Counted from the first letter of the stretch, positions 44,472-53,820 are shown. The stretch is DNA of 64,000 nt from Aureimonas sp. AU22 (GCF_001463745.1 NZ_BBWJ01000010.1:1-64000); one strand, 5' to 3'. Program-made: numbers and translations. The notes: a model not told the origin generated them from the letters alone.

Positions 44472-45443
44472 ATGCACAGACGACTTCTGATTGCCGCAAT
44501 CAGTGCGGCCGCCCTCAATGTCTCCCTGCCCGCCGGGGCGCAGGATTTTCCGGCCCGCCCCATCACCCTGATCGTGCCTTGGAGCGCGGGTGGCGGTTCG
44601 GACGCCACGGCGCGCATCGTGGCCGGCGGACTGGAGCGCGAACTCGGCCAGCCGGTCAACGTCGTGAACCGCACCGGCGGCAACGGCGTGGTGGGCCACC
44701 AGGCGATCGCCAGCGCCCGGCCGGACGGCTACACGATCGGCCTCGTCACCGCCGAGATCAACATGCTGCATCGGCTGGGCCTTACCCAGTTGACCTACGA
44801 AGCCTATCGTCCGGTCGGCTTGGTCAACACCGATCCTGCCGCCATCCATGTCGGCGCCGACTCGCCCTATGGCACGGCCAAGGACCTGCTGGAGGCGATC
44901 CGCAGCGGCCAGACGGTTCGCTTCAGCGGCTCGGGCCAGGGCTCGATCTGGCATCTGGCGATGGCCGGGCTTCTGGTCCGCGCGGACGTGCCCGGCACGG
45001 CGGCGGTCTGGGTGCCCAGCCAGGGCGCGGCCCCGGCGCTCCAGGAGCTGGCTTCAAGCGGCGTCGACGTCGTCGTGTCATCCCTACCCGAGGCGCAGGC
45101 GATGACCGAGGCCGGACGCGTCAAGACGATCGGCCTGATGGCGGCCGAGCGCAGTCCCAAGGGGCCCGACATCCCGACGCTCGCGGAAAGCGCCGGCGTG
45201 GACTGGACCGTCGCCTCGTCCTGGCGGGGCATCGTCCTGCCCGCCGGCGCGCCGGACGACGTGGCCGAGCGGCTCGGGACGGCTCTCAAGACCGTCTACG
45301 ACAGCGCCGAGTACCAGGACTTCATGAAGGGCCGCGGCTTCGGCACGGTATGGGCCGACGCCGACGGCATGTCCGCCTTCATGAAGGACAAGGAAACCCA
45401 GTTCGCCGAGGTGATGACGGCAGCCGGGCTCGTCTCGAACTGA
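44472..45443 (+). CDS. Tripartite tricarboxylate transporter solute-binding protein
   Basis: This 323-aa TctC/Bug-family periplasmic receptor has a signal peptide (MHRRLLIAAISAAALNVSLP, then AGAQDFPARP), followed by the family signature ITLIVPWSAGGGSDATARIV and GGNGVVGHQAIASARPDGYT. Bug proteins bind carboxylates such as citrate, pyrroline or nicotinate derivatives; the ligand is unknown. GGGAGG lies five bases before the ATG at 44472. The membrane subunits TctB and TctA follow. Confidence 0.9.
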   Translation: MHRRLLIAAISAAALNVSLPAGAQDFPARPITLIVPWSAGGGSDATARIVAGGLERELGQPVNVVNRTGGNGVVGHQAIASARPDGYTIGLVTAEINMLHRLGLTQLTYEAYRPVGLVNTDPAAIHVGADSPYGTAKDLLEAIRSGQTVRFSGSGQGSIWHLAMAGLLVRADVPGTAAVWVPSQGAAPALQELASSGVDVVVSSLPEAQAMTEAGRVKTIGLMAAERSPKGPDIPTLAESAGVDWTVASSWRGIVLPAGAPDDVAERLGTALKTVYDSAEYQDFMKGRGFGTVWADADGMSAFMKDKETQFAEVMTAAGLVSN

Positions 45444-45464
45444 CGCCGGCCGCACGAACGAACG

Positions 45465-45493
45465 ATGCGGCTGCTTGGGAGATGCAGCCGCAT
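45465..45493 (+). promoter_or_regulatory. Intercistronic hairpin after the TTT solute-binding protein gene
   Basis: ATGCGGCTGC (45465-45474) pairs perfectly with GCAGCCGCAT (45484-45493), with a nine-base loop, between the binding-protein gene and tctB. With no U-run it probably stabilises the upstream message so that the receptor is made in excess over the membrane subunits. Confidence 0.6.
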
Positions 45494-45555
45494 GTCTGCG
45501 CCAAAAGACAAGGCAGCGCGCCCGCCCGGGCAGCTGCGGTTCTCGGGAGGGCATC

Positions 45556-46020
45556 ATGACGACCACAGCCGATCGGATCGGTGGCCTCGCCCTGGCGGGC
45601 CTCGGAGCGGCGACCATCACCGCCGCCGCGCAGCTTCCATCCGTTCCCGGCCAACCGATCGGGCCGGCCGTCTTCCCCTATGTGATCGGCGCGGGCCTTT
45701 GCCTTTGCGCGCTCTTGATCCTGTTCTCCGCCGGCGTGAGCGAGGAGGAGGAGCCCGTCGACCTGGCTCGATCGCGCGGCGCGACGCTGCTGCGGCTGGC
45801 GCTGCCGTCCCTGCTTCTCGTGTTCTACGTCTATTCGGTGGAAACGCTCGGCTTCCTCCTGTCGGGCTTCGTGGTGGTGCTCGCCGCCTCTTTGCTTCTC
45901 GGCGCACGACCGCTTGTCGCCCTGCCGTTGGCCGTCGTGATGCCGGCCCTGATCCATACGATCTTCTCAAGCCTTCTGCGGGTGCCGCTCCCGGCGGGCC
46001 TTCTCACGCTGCCCTGGTGA
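45556..46020 (+). CDS. TctB family small membrane subunit
   Basis: This 154-aa protein has four hydrophobic segments: GLALAGLGAATITAAAQL, FPYVIGAGLCLCALLILFSAG, LLRLALPSLLLVFYVYSVETLGFLLSG (in two parts), and a C-terminal pair ending SSLLRVPLPAGLL. This is the TctB pattern. GGGAGGG lies six bases before the ATG at 45556. tctA begins five bases after its stop. Confidence 0.88.
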   Translation: MTTTADRIGGLALAGLGAATITAAAQLPSVPGQPIGPAVFPYVIGAGLCLCALLILFSAGVSEEEEPVDLARSRGATLLRLALPSLLLVFYVYSVETLGFLLSGFVVVLAASLLLGARPLVALPLAVVMPALIHTIFSSLLRVPLPAGLLTLPW

Positions 46021-46024
46021 TCCG

Positions 46025-47533
46025 ATGGACGTTATCGCTTCCTCGTTTCAACTCATCGCCACGCCCGAAGTCGCGCTGGTCGTCCTCCTCTCCTCCATCT
46101 ACGGACTGGTGATCGGCTGCATCCCGGGCTTGTCGGCCACCATGGCGACGGCGCTGCTGGTGCCGATCACCTTCTATCTCTCCCCGATCGCCGCGGTCGC
46201 GGCGATCATCTCGTCCTCCGCCATGGCGATCTTCTCCGGCGACATTCCGGGCACGCTGCTGCGCATTCCCGGCACGCCCGCTTCGGCCGCCTACACGCAG
46301 GAAGCCTATGCCTTCACCAAGCGCGGCGAGCCCGAGATCGCGCTCGGCGCCGCGCTGTGGTTCTCCGCCATCGGCGGCATCGTCGGCACGCTGGCGCTGG
46401 TCCTGATCGCCCCGTCTCTGGCCGAGCTGGCACTGGAGTTCTCGAGCTACGAGTATTTCTGGCTGGGGTGCCTCGGCCTTCTCTGCGCCACTCTGGTCTC
46501 GTCCGGCTCCCAGACGAAGGCCATGGCGGCGATGCTCGTCGGGCTGCTCGTCTCCTGCGTCGGCATGGAGAATGCCGCCGGCACGCCCCGCTTCACCTTC
46601 GGGTCGATCGACCTCCTGTCCGGGATCGACGTGATCGCGGTGCTGGTGGGCGTCTTCGCGGTCGCCGAAGTGATGCGCGCCATGACGACGCCGCCTCCTC
46701 CCAAGCTGCCGCGCCGCCGGTTCGGCAGCATCCTGGGCGGCCAGTGGGCGCTCACGCTGCGCTATCGCTGGCAGATGCTGCGCGGCAACGTGGTCGGGGT
46801 CATCATCGGCGTGCTGCCGGGAGCCGGCGCCGACATGGCGGCCTGGGTTTCCTACGCCATCTCCAAGCGCTTCTCGAAGACGCCGGAGAAGTTCGGCACG
46901 GGCCACGCCGAAGGCCTCGTGGAAGCGGGCGCCAGCAACAACGCCTCGCTCGCCAGCGGCTGGGTGCCCTCGCTCCTGTTCGGCATCCCCGGCGACACGA
47001 TCACCGCCATCGCCATCGGCGTCCTCTACATGAAGGGCCTGAACCCCGGCCCGACGCTGTTCACGCAGAACGCGGCCAGCATGTACGCGATCTACTGGAT
47101 CTTCCTCGTCGCCAACATCATCATGATCCCGCTGGGCATCATGATGATCCGGGGCACGAGCTATGTCCTCGAGGTACCCCGCTGGGCCATCATGGCGTCG
47201 GTCCTCCTGTGCTGCGCGGTCGGCGCCTATGCCGTCACCAACAGCCCGTTCTCGATCCTCGTCGTCGCGGCCTTCGGCGTGGTCGGCTTCACCATGGACC
47301 GCTTCGGCTATTCGGTCGCCGCCTTCGTGCTGGGCCTCGTGATGGGGCCGATGGTGGAGCAGAACTTCGTCACCTCGCTGATCAAGTCGGGCGGCAGCCT
47401 CATGCCCTTCGTCGACCGCCCGGTCGCCGCGATCCTCGCCATGCTGACCATCGGCGCGCTCGTGGCGCCGCTCGTCGCCCGGCTCCTGCCTCAACGCGCC
47501 GATCGGCCGGCATCCGCCTCCTCAGGAAAGTGA
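46025..47533 (+). CDS. TctA family large membrane subunit
   Basis: This 502-aa permease has about twelve membrane helices. Both conserved family loops are present: GLVIGCIPGLSATMATALLV near the N-terminus and GVLPGAGADMAAWVSYAISK in the middle, followed by VEAGASNNASLASGWVPSLL and FGIPGDT. It forms the sodium- or proton-driven translocator with TctB. The dehydrogenase gene starts eight bases after the stop. Confidence 0.92.
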   Translation: MDVIASSFQLIATPEVALVVLLSSIYGLVIGCIPGLSATMATALLVPITFYLSPIAAVAAIISSSAMAIFSGDIPGTLLRIPGTPASAAYTQEAYAFTKRGEPEIALGAALWFSAIGGIVGTLALVLIAPSLAELALEFSSYEYFWLGCLGLLCATLVSSGSQTKAMAAMLVGLLVSCVGMENAAGTPRFTFGSIDLLSGIDVIAVLVGVFAVAEVMRAMTTPPPPKLPRRRFGSILGGQWALTLRYRWQMLRGNVVGVIIGVLPGAGADMAAWVSYAISKRFSKTPEKFGTGHAEGLVEAGASNNASLASGWVPSLLFGIPGDTITAIAIGVLYMKGLNPGPTLFTQNAASMYAIYWIFLVANIIMIPLGIMMIRGTSYVLEVPRWAIMASVLLCCAVGAYAVTNSPFSILVVAAFGVVGFTMDRFGYSVAAFVLGLVMGPMVEQNFVTSLIKSGGSLMPFVDRPVAAILAMLTIGALVAPLVARLLPQRADRPASASSGK

Positions 47534-47541
47534 CCACGCGT

Positions 47542-48570
47542 ATGGACATCTCGAACGATCTGCGTATCGGCGTTGCCGGGGCGGGCGCTATCAGCCGCTT
47601 CCATCTCGCGGGCTGGGCGGCGGCCGAGGGCGCCGTCGTCGTCGCCATATGCGATCCGGACCGTGCCAAGGCGGAGGCCGCCGCCGCGGAGTTCGGCATC
47701 GGCGCGGTCTACACCGATGTCGGCGAGATGCTGGCGCGGGAACGGCTGGATGCACTCGACATCATCACGCCGGTCGGCCTTCACGCGCCGCTCGCCCGCC
47801 TTGCGGCCGACCATGGCGTTCATATCGTATGCCAGAAGCCGATGACCCCGACCGTCGCCGAGGCGGAAGCGCTGATCCGCGACATCGGCGATCGCGTGCG
47901 CTTCTGCATCCACGAGAATTACCGCTTCCGCCCGCACTACGCCGAGGTGCGCGAATGGATCGCCGCAGGGCGGATCGGAAAGGTGCAGCACGTGCGCCTG
48001 ACCATGCGCTCCGCCTCCATGGTGGCCCGCGAGGGCGAGACGCCCTTCCTCCTCGGGCGTCAGCCCTATCTCGCGCGCTTCGAGCGGCTGTTGATCTTCG
48101 AGATGCTGATCCATCAGCTCGACGCGCTGCGCGCCATGCTGGGCGAGCTCGACGTGATGTCCGCCTATACCGCCCGCACCAACCCGGATCTGGCGGGCGA
48201 GGATGTCGGCGTCATCATGATGCGCGAGCGTGCCGGCGGCGCTTCGGTGGTCCTCGATGGCAACATCTCGGCCATGGGCTATCCGCCGCTGCCGACCGAC
48301 CGGCTCGAAGTGATCGGCTCGGCCGATACGCTGATCCTCGACCGCGACGAGATCTATCTCGTCAGCCGGCCAGAGGATCGGCACAAGCACGATCTCGCGG
48401 CCAACTACCAGGCGTGCTTCTCGGGCCTGATCGCCTCGTTCGTCCAGGGCCTGCGAACGGGCAAGCCATTCCCGACCGATCGGCTGGACAATCTCGAGAC
48501 GCTACGCCTGATGGAAGCGGCTTACACCTTCGCTGGACGGGGGAGACGGGCGGACGACATCGAAGCTTGA
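47542..48570 (+). CDS. Gfo/Idh/MocA family oxidoreductase
   Basis: This 342-aa NAD(P)-dependent dehydrogenase has the Rossmann motif GVAGAGAISRFHLAGW, followed by DIITPVGLHAPLARLAADHGVHIVCQKP. The usual EKP dinucleotide-site motif is QKP here. The C-terminal domain carries LIFEMLIHQLDALRAMLGEL with the conserved H-x2-D pair. Members oxidise sugar and polyol derivatives. Its place at the end of the tripartite-transporter operon suggests it works on the imported compound or its product. Confidence 0.86.
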   Translation: MDISNDLRIGVAGAGAISRFHLAGWAAAEGAVVVAICDPDRAKAEAAAAEFGIGAVYTDVGEMLARERLDALDIITPVGLHAPLARLAADHGVHIVCQKPMTPTVAEAEALIRDIGDRVRFCIHENYRFRPHYAEVREWIAAGRIGKVQHVRLTMRSASMVAREGETPFLLGRQPYLARFERLLIFEMLIHQLDALRAMLGELDVMSAYTARTNPDLAGEDVGVIMMRERAGGASVVLDGNISAMGYPPLPTDRLEVIGSADTLILDRDEIYLVSRPEDRHKHDLAANYQACFSGLIASFVQGLRTGKPFPTDRLDNLETLRLMEAAYTFAGRGRRADDIEA

Positions 48571-48606
48571 GCGCAAGCGCGTAGTCCATCTGATTGGTCC
48601 TGACCC

Positions 48607-49289
48607 ATGAAACGGGTCCGGACCACCGCCGCGCTCGGCACCTCGAAGTCCAACCTCAGTCTTACGATCCGTCGACAGGAGGCGTCGCTCGGATACCGCC
48701 TGCTCCAGCGCACAAGCCGGAGCGTCGCACCGACCGAGGCTGGCGAGACGCTTCTGTCGACCCTCTCACCGGTGCTGGAGACGATCGGCTCGACGCGGGC
48801 ATTCGCCTCGGGGAGAAGCTGGAGCAGGACATGATCGCGCTGCGCGTCGGGCCGGACCTTCGCATGGCCGTCGTGGCCGCCCCGTCCTACCTCCGGGAAA
48901 ACCGTTCACCGCTGCGCCACCCTCGCGACCTGATGGCGCATCGCTGCATCAACTATCGCATGGTCGGTGCGGGAACGATCTACGCTTGGGAGTTCGAGCA
49001 GGACGGGCGCGCGATCGACGTCCAGGTGTCGGGGCCGCTGACGTTCAATGAGCCCGAACTGATGCTGGCGGCCGCATTGGACGGCTTGGGGGTCGGCTAC
49101 CTTCTCGACCATGAGGTCGCGCCGCACGTCGACGCCGGACGCCTCGTGAGGATCCTGGACGACTGGACCCCGCCCTTTCCCGGGTTCCACCTCTACTACC
49201 CCTCCCGGCGCCAGATGCGGCCGATACTGCGCGCCTTCATCGACTGCGTGAGACAGAGCCAGGACAAGGCGGGGACCCCGTCTCGTTGA
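48607..49289 (+). pseudogene. Decayed LysR-type regulator
   Basis: Two frames are needed to read this gene. From 48607 the HTH region is seen (ALGTSKSNLSLTIRRQEASL, LLQRTSRSVAPTEAGETLLS), lacking the usual first ~20 residues. It then stops making sense near 48800 and the next frame continues with the effector domain (VGPDLRMAVVAAPSYLRENR ... LMLAAALDGLGVGYLLDHEV ... DWTPPFPGFHLYYPSRRQM) to 49289. About 90 residues between the two parts are missing, so this is an internal deletion with frameshift, not a sequencing slip alone. It lies at the end of the transporter locus and may once have regulated a neighbour. Confidence 0.85.
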
Positions 49290-49370
49290 TGCGAGCGACG
49301 CCGCGCATGGAGCGGCCGCCGCGCTCCTGAGTTGGCGAAACGCGCCGCGGTCAGGAGCCGAACCCGGCCA

Positions 49371-50681
49371 TCATTCCTGTTTCAGATAGTTCGACCCGTC
49401 GATCACGAGCAGGCTGTCCGAACCCTTGTCCGGCGCGAAGATCGAGTGGCGCTCGGTGGTCCCGTCGTCGCCGACGAGTTCCAAGGTATAGTTCTTCACG
49501 CGGTACCGCCCGCTCTCGGCGGGACGCTCGCCGCCCGAGGCAAATCCGACGCGCGATCCGCCGATCTCGTTGCTCGACATCACGCCCGTCGACCCCGTCC
49601 GCCGGAACGATCCGTCCCGGCCGAGCGTCACGATCCGCTCCGAGCTGACACCGCCCGAACTCGTCGCCGTCGTCCCGGACGAGGCGAAGAACGAGCGCCA
49701 CCGCCCTTCGAACGGCGTGCCCTCCGGGAACGGCGGCACGAGAGCATAGTCCGCCTCCCCGATCACGAGGTCCTTGCCGGACCGCTTGAACGGCTTCGTC
49801 TCGGCAGCGAGCGTTCCGAAGTCGTCGTCGACGGCCCGCATCTCGATCTCGTTCTCAAGGGAAAAGAGCCCCCCGCCCTTCAACGCGTAGATCCCGCAGT
49901 CTCGTGGCTTTTCCCGGCAGTGCGCGGAGAGATCCCCGTCCGCAGGCATTTCGGTCGTGAACAGCCCGGAGGGGTCGAACACCGTGACGTTGCTGTCGGA
50001 GTAGAAGTCCACGCCACCGAAAGCGTTGGGCCTCAGCCCGGTCTCGAGATGGGTGTAGACCCCATCCAGCCCGCCATCGCCCGCCTTCGGGACGAGCTCG
50101 AACGGCCGGTCGCTCTCCTCCAGCTTTAGCGAACGGACGAGCGCGGCAAAGTCCGCCTCGGCACTGTCCTGCGCGTCGCCGCGAAGCTGCAAGTCGAGCA
50201 GCGCAAAAAAGGCCTGTTTGCCCTGGGAGGCCAAGCCGACGACGCGCTGGCCGGCCGACAGCTCGTTCAGGCGGCCGCAGCAGCGGTACTCGTGCCGGAT
50301 CCGATGCCCGTTGATCGTTGTGCCGTTCGACTTCGTCGTGACATCTTCGGCGGGCATGCCCTTGATGAGCCCCACCACCGTGTCGAAGCCCTTGTCGAAC
50401 GACCCCGGCGGGTCGGCGAAGGGACCGACGACCTGGATGACGGCCGCTCCCTTGCGGCGGTTGTCCTCGGTCTTCGGAAACTCTTTCTGGAGGATGAAGC
50501 CATCCTTGAGCCGCTGGGCCTTCCATCCGGAGCGCGCATCGGGAAGATCGAAACTCATCGATCCGATCGTCATCGTCTCCGCTGCGGCGCCGGTCGGTGC
50601 GATCGCGCCCGATGAGGCGAGGACGAGCGCTGCCGCGTATCGTAGAAACCGACGTTGGCTTGACGGCGGGTGGACCGTCAT
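49371..50681 (-). CDS. Exported protein of unknown function
   Basis: This 436-aa protein starts with a signal peptide (RRFLRYAAALVLASSGAIAP, cleavage near AAAETM). I do not recognise the family. Residues ~38-195 form a compact region beginning MTIGSMSFDLPDARSGWKAQ with one CC pair (EYRCCGRLNEL). Residues ~210-436 carry short beta-rich repeats of the type DGxFxxTxS and GRYRV, ending VIDGSNYLKQE, which resemble a lipocalin-like or META-like barrel that reports on 'default' conditions. Two further cysteines (HCREKPRDCG) could form a disulphide. ATG at 50681. It is divergent from the gene at 50842 across 160 bp. Confidence 0.7.
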   Translation of the reverse strand: MTVHPPSSQRRFLRYAAALVLASSGAIAPTGAAAETMTIGSMSFDLPDARSGWKAQRLKDGFILQKEFPKTEDNRRKGAAVIQVVGPFADPPGSFDKGFDTVVGLIKGMPAEDVTTKSNGTTINGHRIRHEYRCCGRLNELSAGQRVVGLASQGKQAFFALLDLQLRGDAQDSAEADFAALVRSLKLEESDRPFELVPKAGDGGLDGVYTHLETGLRPNAFGGVDFYSDSNVTVFDPSGLFTTEMPADGDLSAHCREKPRDCGIYALKGGGLFSLENEIEMRAVDDDFGTLAAETKPFKRSGKDLVIGEADYALVPPFPEGTPFEGRWRSFFASSGTTATSSGGVSSERIVTLGRDGSFRRTGSTGVMSSNEIGGSRVGFASGGERPAESGRYRVKNYTLELVGDDGTTERHSIFAPDKGSDSLLVIDGSNYLKQE

Positions 50682-50841
50682 CGGCCTCTCCTTCGTTCGG
50701 TGGGCAAAGCTAGTGCAATCCAATGACGACGAGAATGCCAAACCCGTGCCTTGGCTCCGCGCAGACCTCTCCGGACGTCCCACGATGGGCAGATCGGCCG
50801 CCCGGAACGTCTTGCGTTTTCCCCTGTCGGATCCCCGACGC

Positions 50842-51738
50842 ATGGAGACCCTCATGCCCTCGAAGCGTGAACTCTGGGCAGGCATGGCGTTCTTCGCCCT
50901 TGCGGCCGCCGCACTCGTCCTCTTGCGACGACCGTTCGACGCCATCGGTTGGGCTAGCCTTGCCGCCTGTCTCGGCTTCGTGGTCCTTGCGGGCATCGGC
51001 CTCGTGAAGCCGGACATCGGCAGGGCGAAACCGCGCATCGAGGACGGGCGAGAGGCTACCGCCGCCCCGGCCCTATTCGGTCACCATCGGACTCACGAGA
51101 ACGAGCCGGTCGAGGTCGAGGACGTTCCCATCGGCGATCCCTCGCCGGACGAACTGCGAATCCTCCAGGCCACGGTCGCAGCGCTCGAGGCCGTCGGCGG
51201 CCTGGAGGTCGGCGAGATCGATGCGGGTTCGCTGTGGAACGCAGCCCAGCGACAGGATCCTGGCCATCCCATCGGTGTCCATGAGGCCATCGGCTCGTTT
51301 GCGGCGCTCTACGACGACCGATATCACGACGATGGGCACCCCCGCATCGGACGCCTCACGTTCGTGCCGGCGCACACAGAATACGACGCTCCCCTCCTCG
51401 CCGAGATCACCGCATCCGTGCTTGCCTCGCTCGGCCACGCCGTGCAGCCGCGCGACGTCACCGCGATGCTTCCACCGGACGGCGCGCAGGGAACGGCCGA
51501 GATCGCCTTCCCGATCGACGGCACCACCCGGACGGTGAGTTGCGAATACCTCTGGAAGTATCCGCCGGCCGACCTCATTCCCGCGCTGGGCCGCTTCCAG
51601 AAGCGCGAGGACCCGCGCGATTTCGTCTGCGGCGATTCGGGTGACCAGACGCTTGTCTATGCCGCGATCCGGTCGGGAACGTTGGCGGAACTGAACCGTC
51701 GCCTACCGGCGGAGGAGGATCTCTTCAGCAAGGCATGA
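50842..51738 (+). CDS. Membrane-anchored protein of unknown function
   Basis: This 298-aa protein has two hydrophobic segments near the N-terminus (about residues 12-28 and 33-53; MAFFALAAAALVLL, SLAACLGFVVLAGIGL). A soluble domain of ~230 residues follows, with FVPAHTEYDAPLLAEITASV, then ALGRFQKREDPRDFVCGDSG near the end. No family was recognised. The start could be the ATG at 50842 or 50854. It is divergent from the exported protein at 49371 and convergent with the ankyrin gene. Weak similarity to immunity-like proteins was considered but cannot be supported from sequence alone. Confidence 0.65.
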   Translation: METLMPSKRELWAGMAFFALAAAALVLLRRPFDAIGWASLAACLGFVVLAGIGLVKPDIGRAKPRIEDGREATAAPALFGHHRTHENEPVEVEDVPIGDPSPDELRILQATVAALEAVGGLEVGEIDAGSLWNAAQRQDPGHPIGVHEAIGSFAALYDDRYHDDGHPRIGRLTFVPAHTEYDAPLLAEITASVLASLGHAVQPRDVTAMLPPDGAQGTAEIAFPIDGTTRTVSCEYLWKYPPADLIPALGRFQKREDPRDFVCGDSGDQTLVYAAIRSGTLAELNRRLPAEEDLFSKA

Positions 51739-51855
51739 GGCCTCTCATCGACGACCGCCGGCCGCGACCTCTTGCTGCCTCATGGGAGGAGACGGACGCG
51801 CCGGCGGCTACGCTTTGTCGAGAGGGGAACGCGTTCGGTCGCCCGGTGCAGGCGT

Positions 51856-52776
51856 TCAGCGTGGGGCACCCAAAGCTTGGAGAACCGCCGGGGGCGGCGT
51901 GGTGGCGCCGGCCCTGGCAAGAGCGCCCGGCGGCCAGCGCCCGTCGCGGATCGCCGCCTTCACCTCGACGGGACTGGGTGCCGGCCACGTCGTCGCCACG
52001 GCGCGCAACTTCGCCTCCAGCCGCCTGCGCGCCGCCTCCTCGGCAGGCGATCCCAGCGCCAGCGGCTGGCCGATCCCATAGGCCGGCAACGCGCCGCCCG
52101 CACCGACGGCCCAGGGGTTTGCCCCCGCTTCGATCAGCGCCTCGGCGACCTGCATCGAATCCATGTCGACCGCGTCCTGCAACACGGTGCTGCCGGTCGC
52201 GTCGACGCGATCCAACTGCGCCTTGTAGGCGATCAGCAACGTCGCGGCCTCGGGATCGGCGACGCGCGCAGCGGTGCGCAGCGGCCACTTCGCGTCCGGG
52301 CCGCCGGGGTCGGGGGATGCCCCCGCCGCCAGCAGAATTCGCATGGCCGTCAGGTCGTGCGCGGCGACGGCGGTGTCCAGCGGCAGACCCGGCACCGAGC
52401 CGTTCGGCGCCGCCCCTGCCGCGAGCAACGCCTCGAGCATCGCGGTGTCGCAACGCGCCACGGCGATCGACAGGAGGTCGCCCCATTGGCCATCGGGACG
52501 GAAATCCGGGTAGCGGGCCGGAGGCACATGCGTCGTCAGGAGCGCCGGGTCGCGTTGCGACAGCGCACGTACGGTCGCCCGATCGCCGGAGAACACCGCC
52601 GCGACCATGTCGCGCCCGGACTGTCCGTTCGTCACGGCCTCGAGGACGAGGCGCTCGGTGGGCTGCGAGGTCGCAGCCGCATGCGTGCATTCGCGGGCGC
52701 TCGGCGATGCGGCGCGTGGAGCGACGACAGGCATGACGCCCGATAGCGCCGCCGTGAGGACAGCGAACCGCGCCAT
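51856..52776 (-). CDS. Exported ankyrin-repeat protein
   Basis: From the ATG at 52776 this 306-aa protein starts with a signal peptide (MARFAVLTAALSGVMPVVAP). Residues ~85-230 hold four to five ankyrin-like repeats, such as LLSIAVARCDTAMLEALLAA, GLPLDTAVAAHDLTAMRILL, KWPLRTAARVADPEAATLLI and TVLQDAVDMDSMQVAEALIE. The C-terminus is Ala/Pro-rich. Such proteins scaffold protein contacts, here probably in the periplasm. Upstream in-frame ATGs at 52848 and 52878 would hide the signal peptide behind 24-34 residues. Confidence 0.75.
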   Translation of the reverse strand: MARFAVLTAALSGVMPVVAPRAASPSARECTHAAATSQPTERLVLEAVTNGQSGRDMVAAVFSGDRATVRALSQRDPALLTTHVPPARYPDFRPDGQWGDLLSIAVARCDTAMLEALLAAGAAPNGSVPGLPLDTAVAAHDLTAMRILLAAGASPDPGGPDAKWPLRTAARVADPEAATLLIAYKAQLDRVDATGSTVLQDAVDMDSMQVAEALIEAGANPWAVGAGGALPAYGIGQPLALGSPAEEAARRRLEAKLRAVATTWPAPSPVEVKAAIRDGRWPPGALARAGATTPPPAVLQALGAPR

Positions 52777-52987
52777 GGCCGCGAACCGGCCGGAGCCCAC
52801 CCTGCCCGGTTCTGGACGATCGGCGGCTGGGGTGGCTTGCATTCGCATCGATCGGTCTCTTCGCACCACGGCGTCCATCGAAAGCGCGTACCATAGGCTT
52901 CCGGCGTGCCCAACCGCACGGCGCCTCGAGGCCTACGCGACCACCGCGCGGAACTCCCATGCGTTCGGCATTAGACATCCGCGCGGG

Positions 52988-52999
52988 GCAGTCATATGA
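52988..52999. promoter_or_regulatory. Half-site matching the kdgD operator, upstream of the gntR gene
   Basis: AGTCATATGATG differs at one base from the right arm (AGTCGTATGATG) of the inverted repeat before kdgD. It lies 64-75 bp upstream of the gntR TTG start, where autoregulation would act. Inferred from the match only. Confidence 0.45.
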
Positions 53000-53062
53000 T
53001 GATTGGGCGAACCATCTGAAGGTTTCGCGAGCAGGGCCACCGCGCAGTGGCGGAGGTAGACA

Positions 53063-53806
53063 TTGGCTCGAGCACCCGTTGCATCCCAAGCCCGTTCCTT
53101 GCGGGATGTCGTCATCGACGCGCTTCGGCAACAGATCGTGGACGGCGACTACGCCCCGGGCGATCAGCTCCCCACCGAGCCGGTCCTGGTCTCGCGCTTC
53201 GGCTACAGCCGGACCGTCATCCGGGAGGCGATCGCAGCGCTCCGCGCGGACGGTCTGGTCGATTCGCGCCACGGCGTCGGCGTCTTCGTGATCGGTCCGA
53301 AGCGGCCGAGCGCCGAGTTGGAACTCTTCCGGCAAGCCACCGACAAGATCTCGGACATCATCGAGGAATTGGAACTTCGCATCGGCGTCGAGGTGGAGGC
53401 TGCCGGGCTTTCGGCCCTGCGCGCCTCGCCCGCACAGGAGGCAGAAATCCTGTCGCTCGTCGACGAGTTCCGCGAGCGGGTGGATCGCGGCGAGCCGACC
53501 GACGAGGCCGACTTCGCCTTCCACATGGCCATTGCCAAGGCGACGAACAACACGCGCTTCCAGGCCTTTCTGGAGCACATCGGCAAGCGGATCATCCCGC
53601 GCGTGAAGTTCCGGACCGTGATGGGTGGCGTCGACCCGCTTCCGAACCGCGACCGCCTCATCCTCAAGGAGCACGAGGCGGTGGCCGACGCGATCTCCAG
53701 GCGCGACCCCGAGGGCGCAAGGGAGGCCATGCGCCATCATCTGCAGGGCGGGATCAAGCGCTACCGCGCGCTGACTCGCATCCGGCCAGTCGAAAAGACC
53801 GGTTGA
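53063..53806 (+). CDS. GntR family (FCD-type) regulator of the kdgD locus
   Basis: This 247-aa regulator has a winged HTH (RDVVIDALRQQIVDGDYAPG, LVSRFGYSRTVIREAIAALR, DSRHGVGVFV) and an FCD domain with the metal/ligand residues FAFHMAIAKATNN and LKEHEAVADAISRRD. I chose the TTG at 53063: GGAGG ends six bases upstream and it yields a normal N-terminus. It is the first gene of a co-directional run and probably senses a sugar acid that feeds KdgD. The inverted repeat after it is the likely operator. Confidence 0.88.
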   Translation: MARAPVASQARSLRDVVIDALRQQIVDGDYAPGDQLPTEPVLVSRFGYSRTVIREAIAALRADGLVDSRHGVGVFVIGPKRPSAELELFRQATDKISDIIEELELRIGVEVEAAGLSALRASPAQEAEILSLVDEFRERVDRGEPTDEADFAFHMAIAKATNNTRFQAFLEHIGKRIIPRVKFRTVMGGVDPLPNRDRLILKEHEAVADAISRRDPEGAREAMRHHLQGGIKRYRALTRIRPVEKTG

Positions 53807-53820
53807 CCCCTGCACGTCGT

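Noticed and set aside
49371-52776. A toxin-immunity or phage-defence module
   Set aside because: The ankyrin and unknown membrane proteins invite this idea, but no nuclease, protease, ADP-ribosylase or secretion motif is visible.
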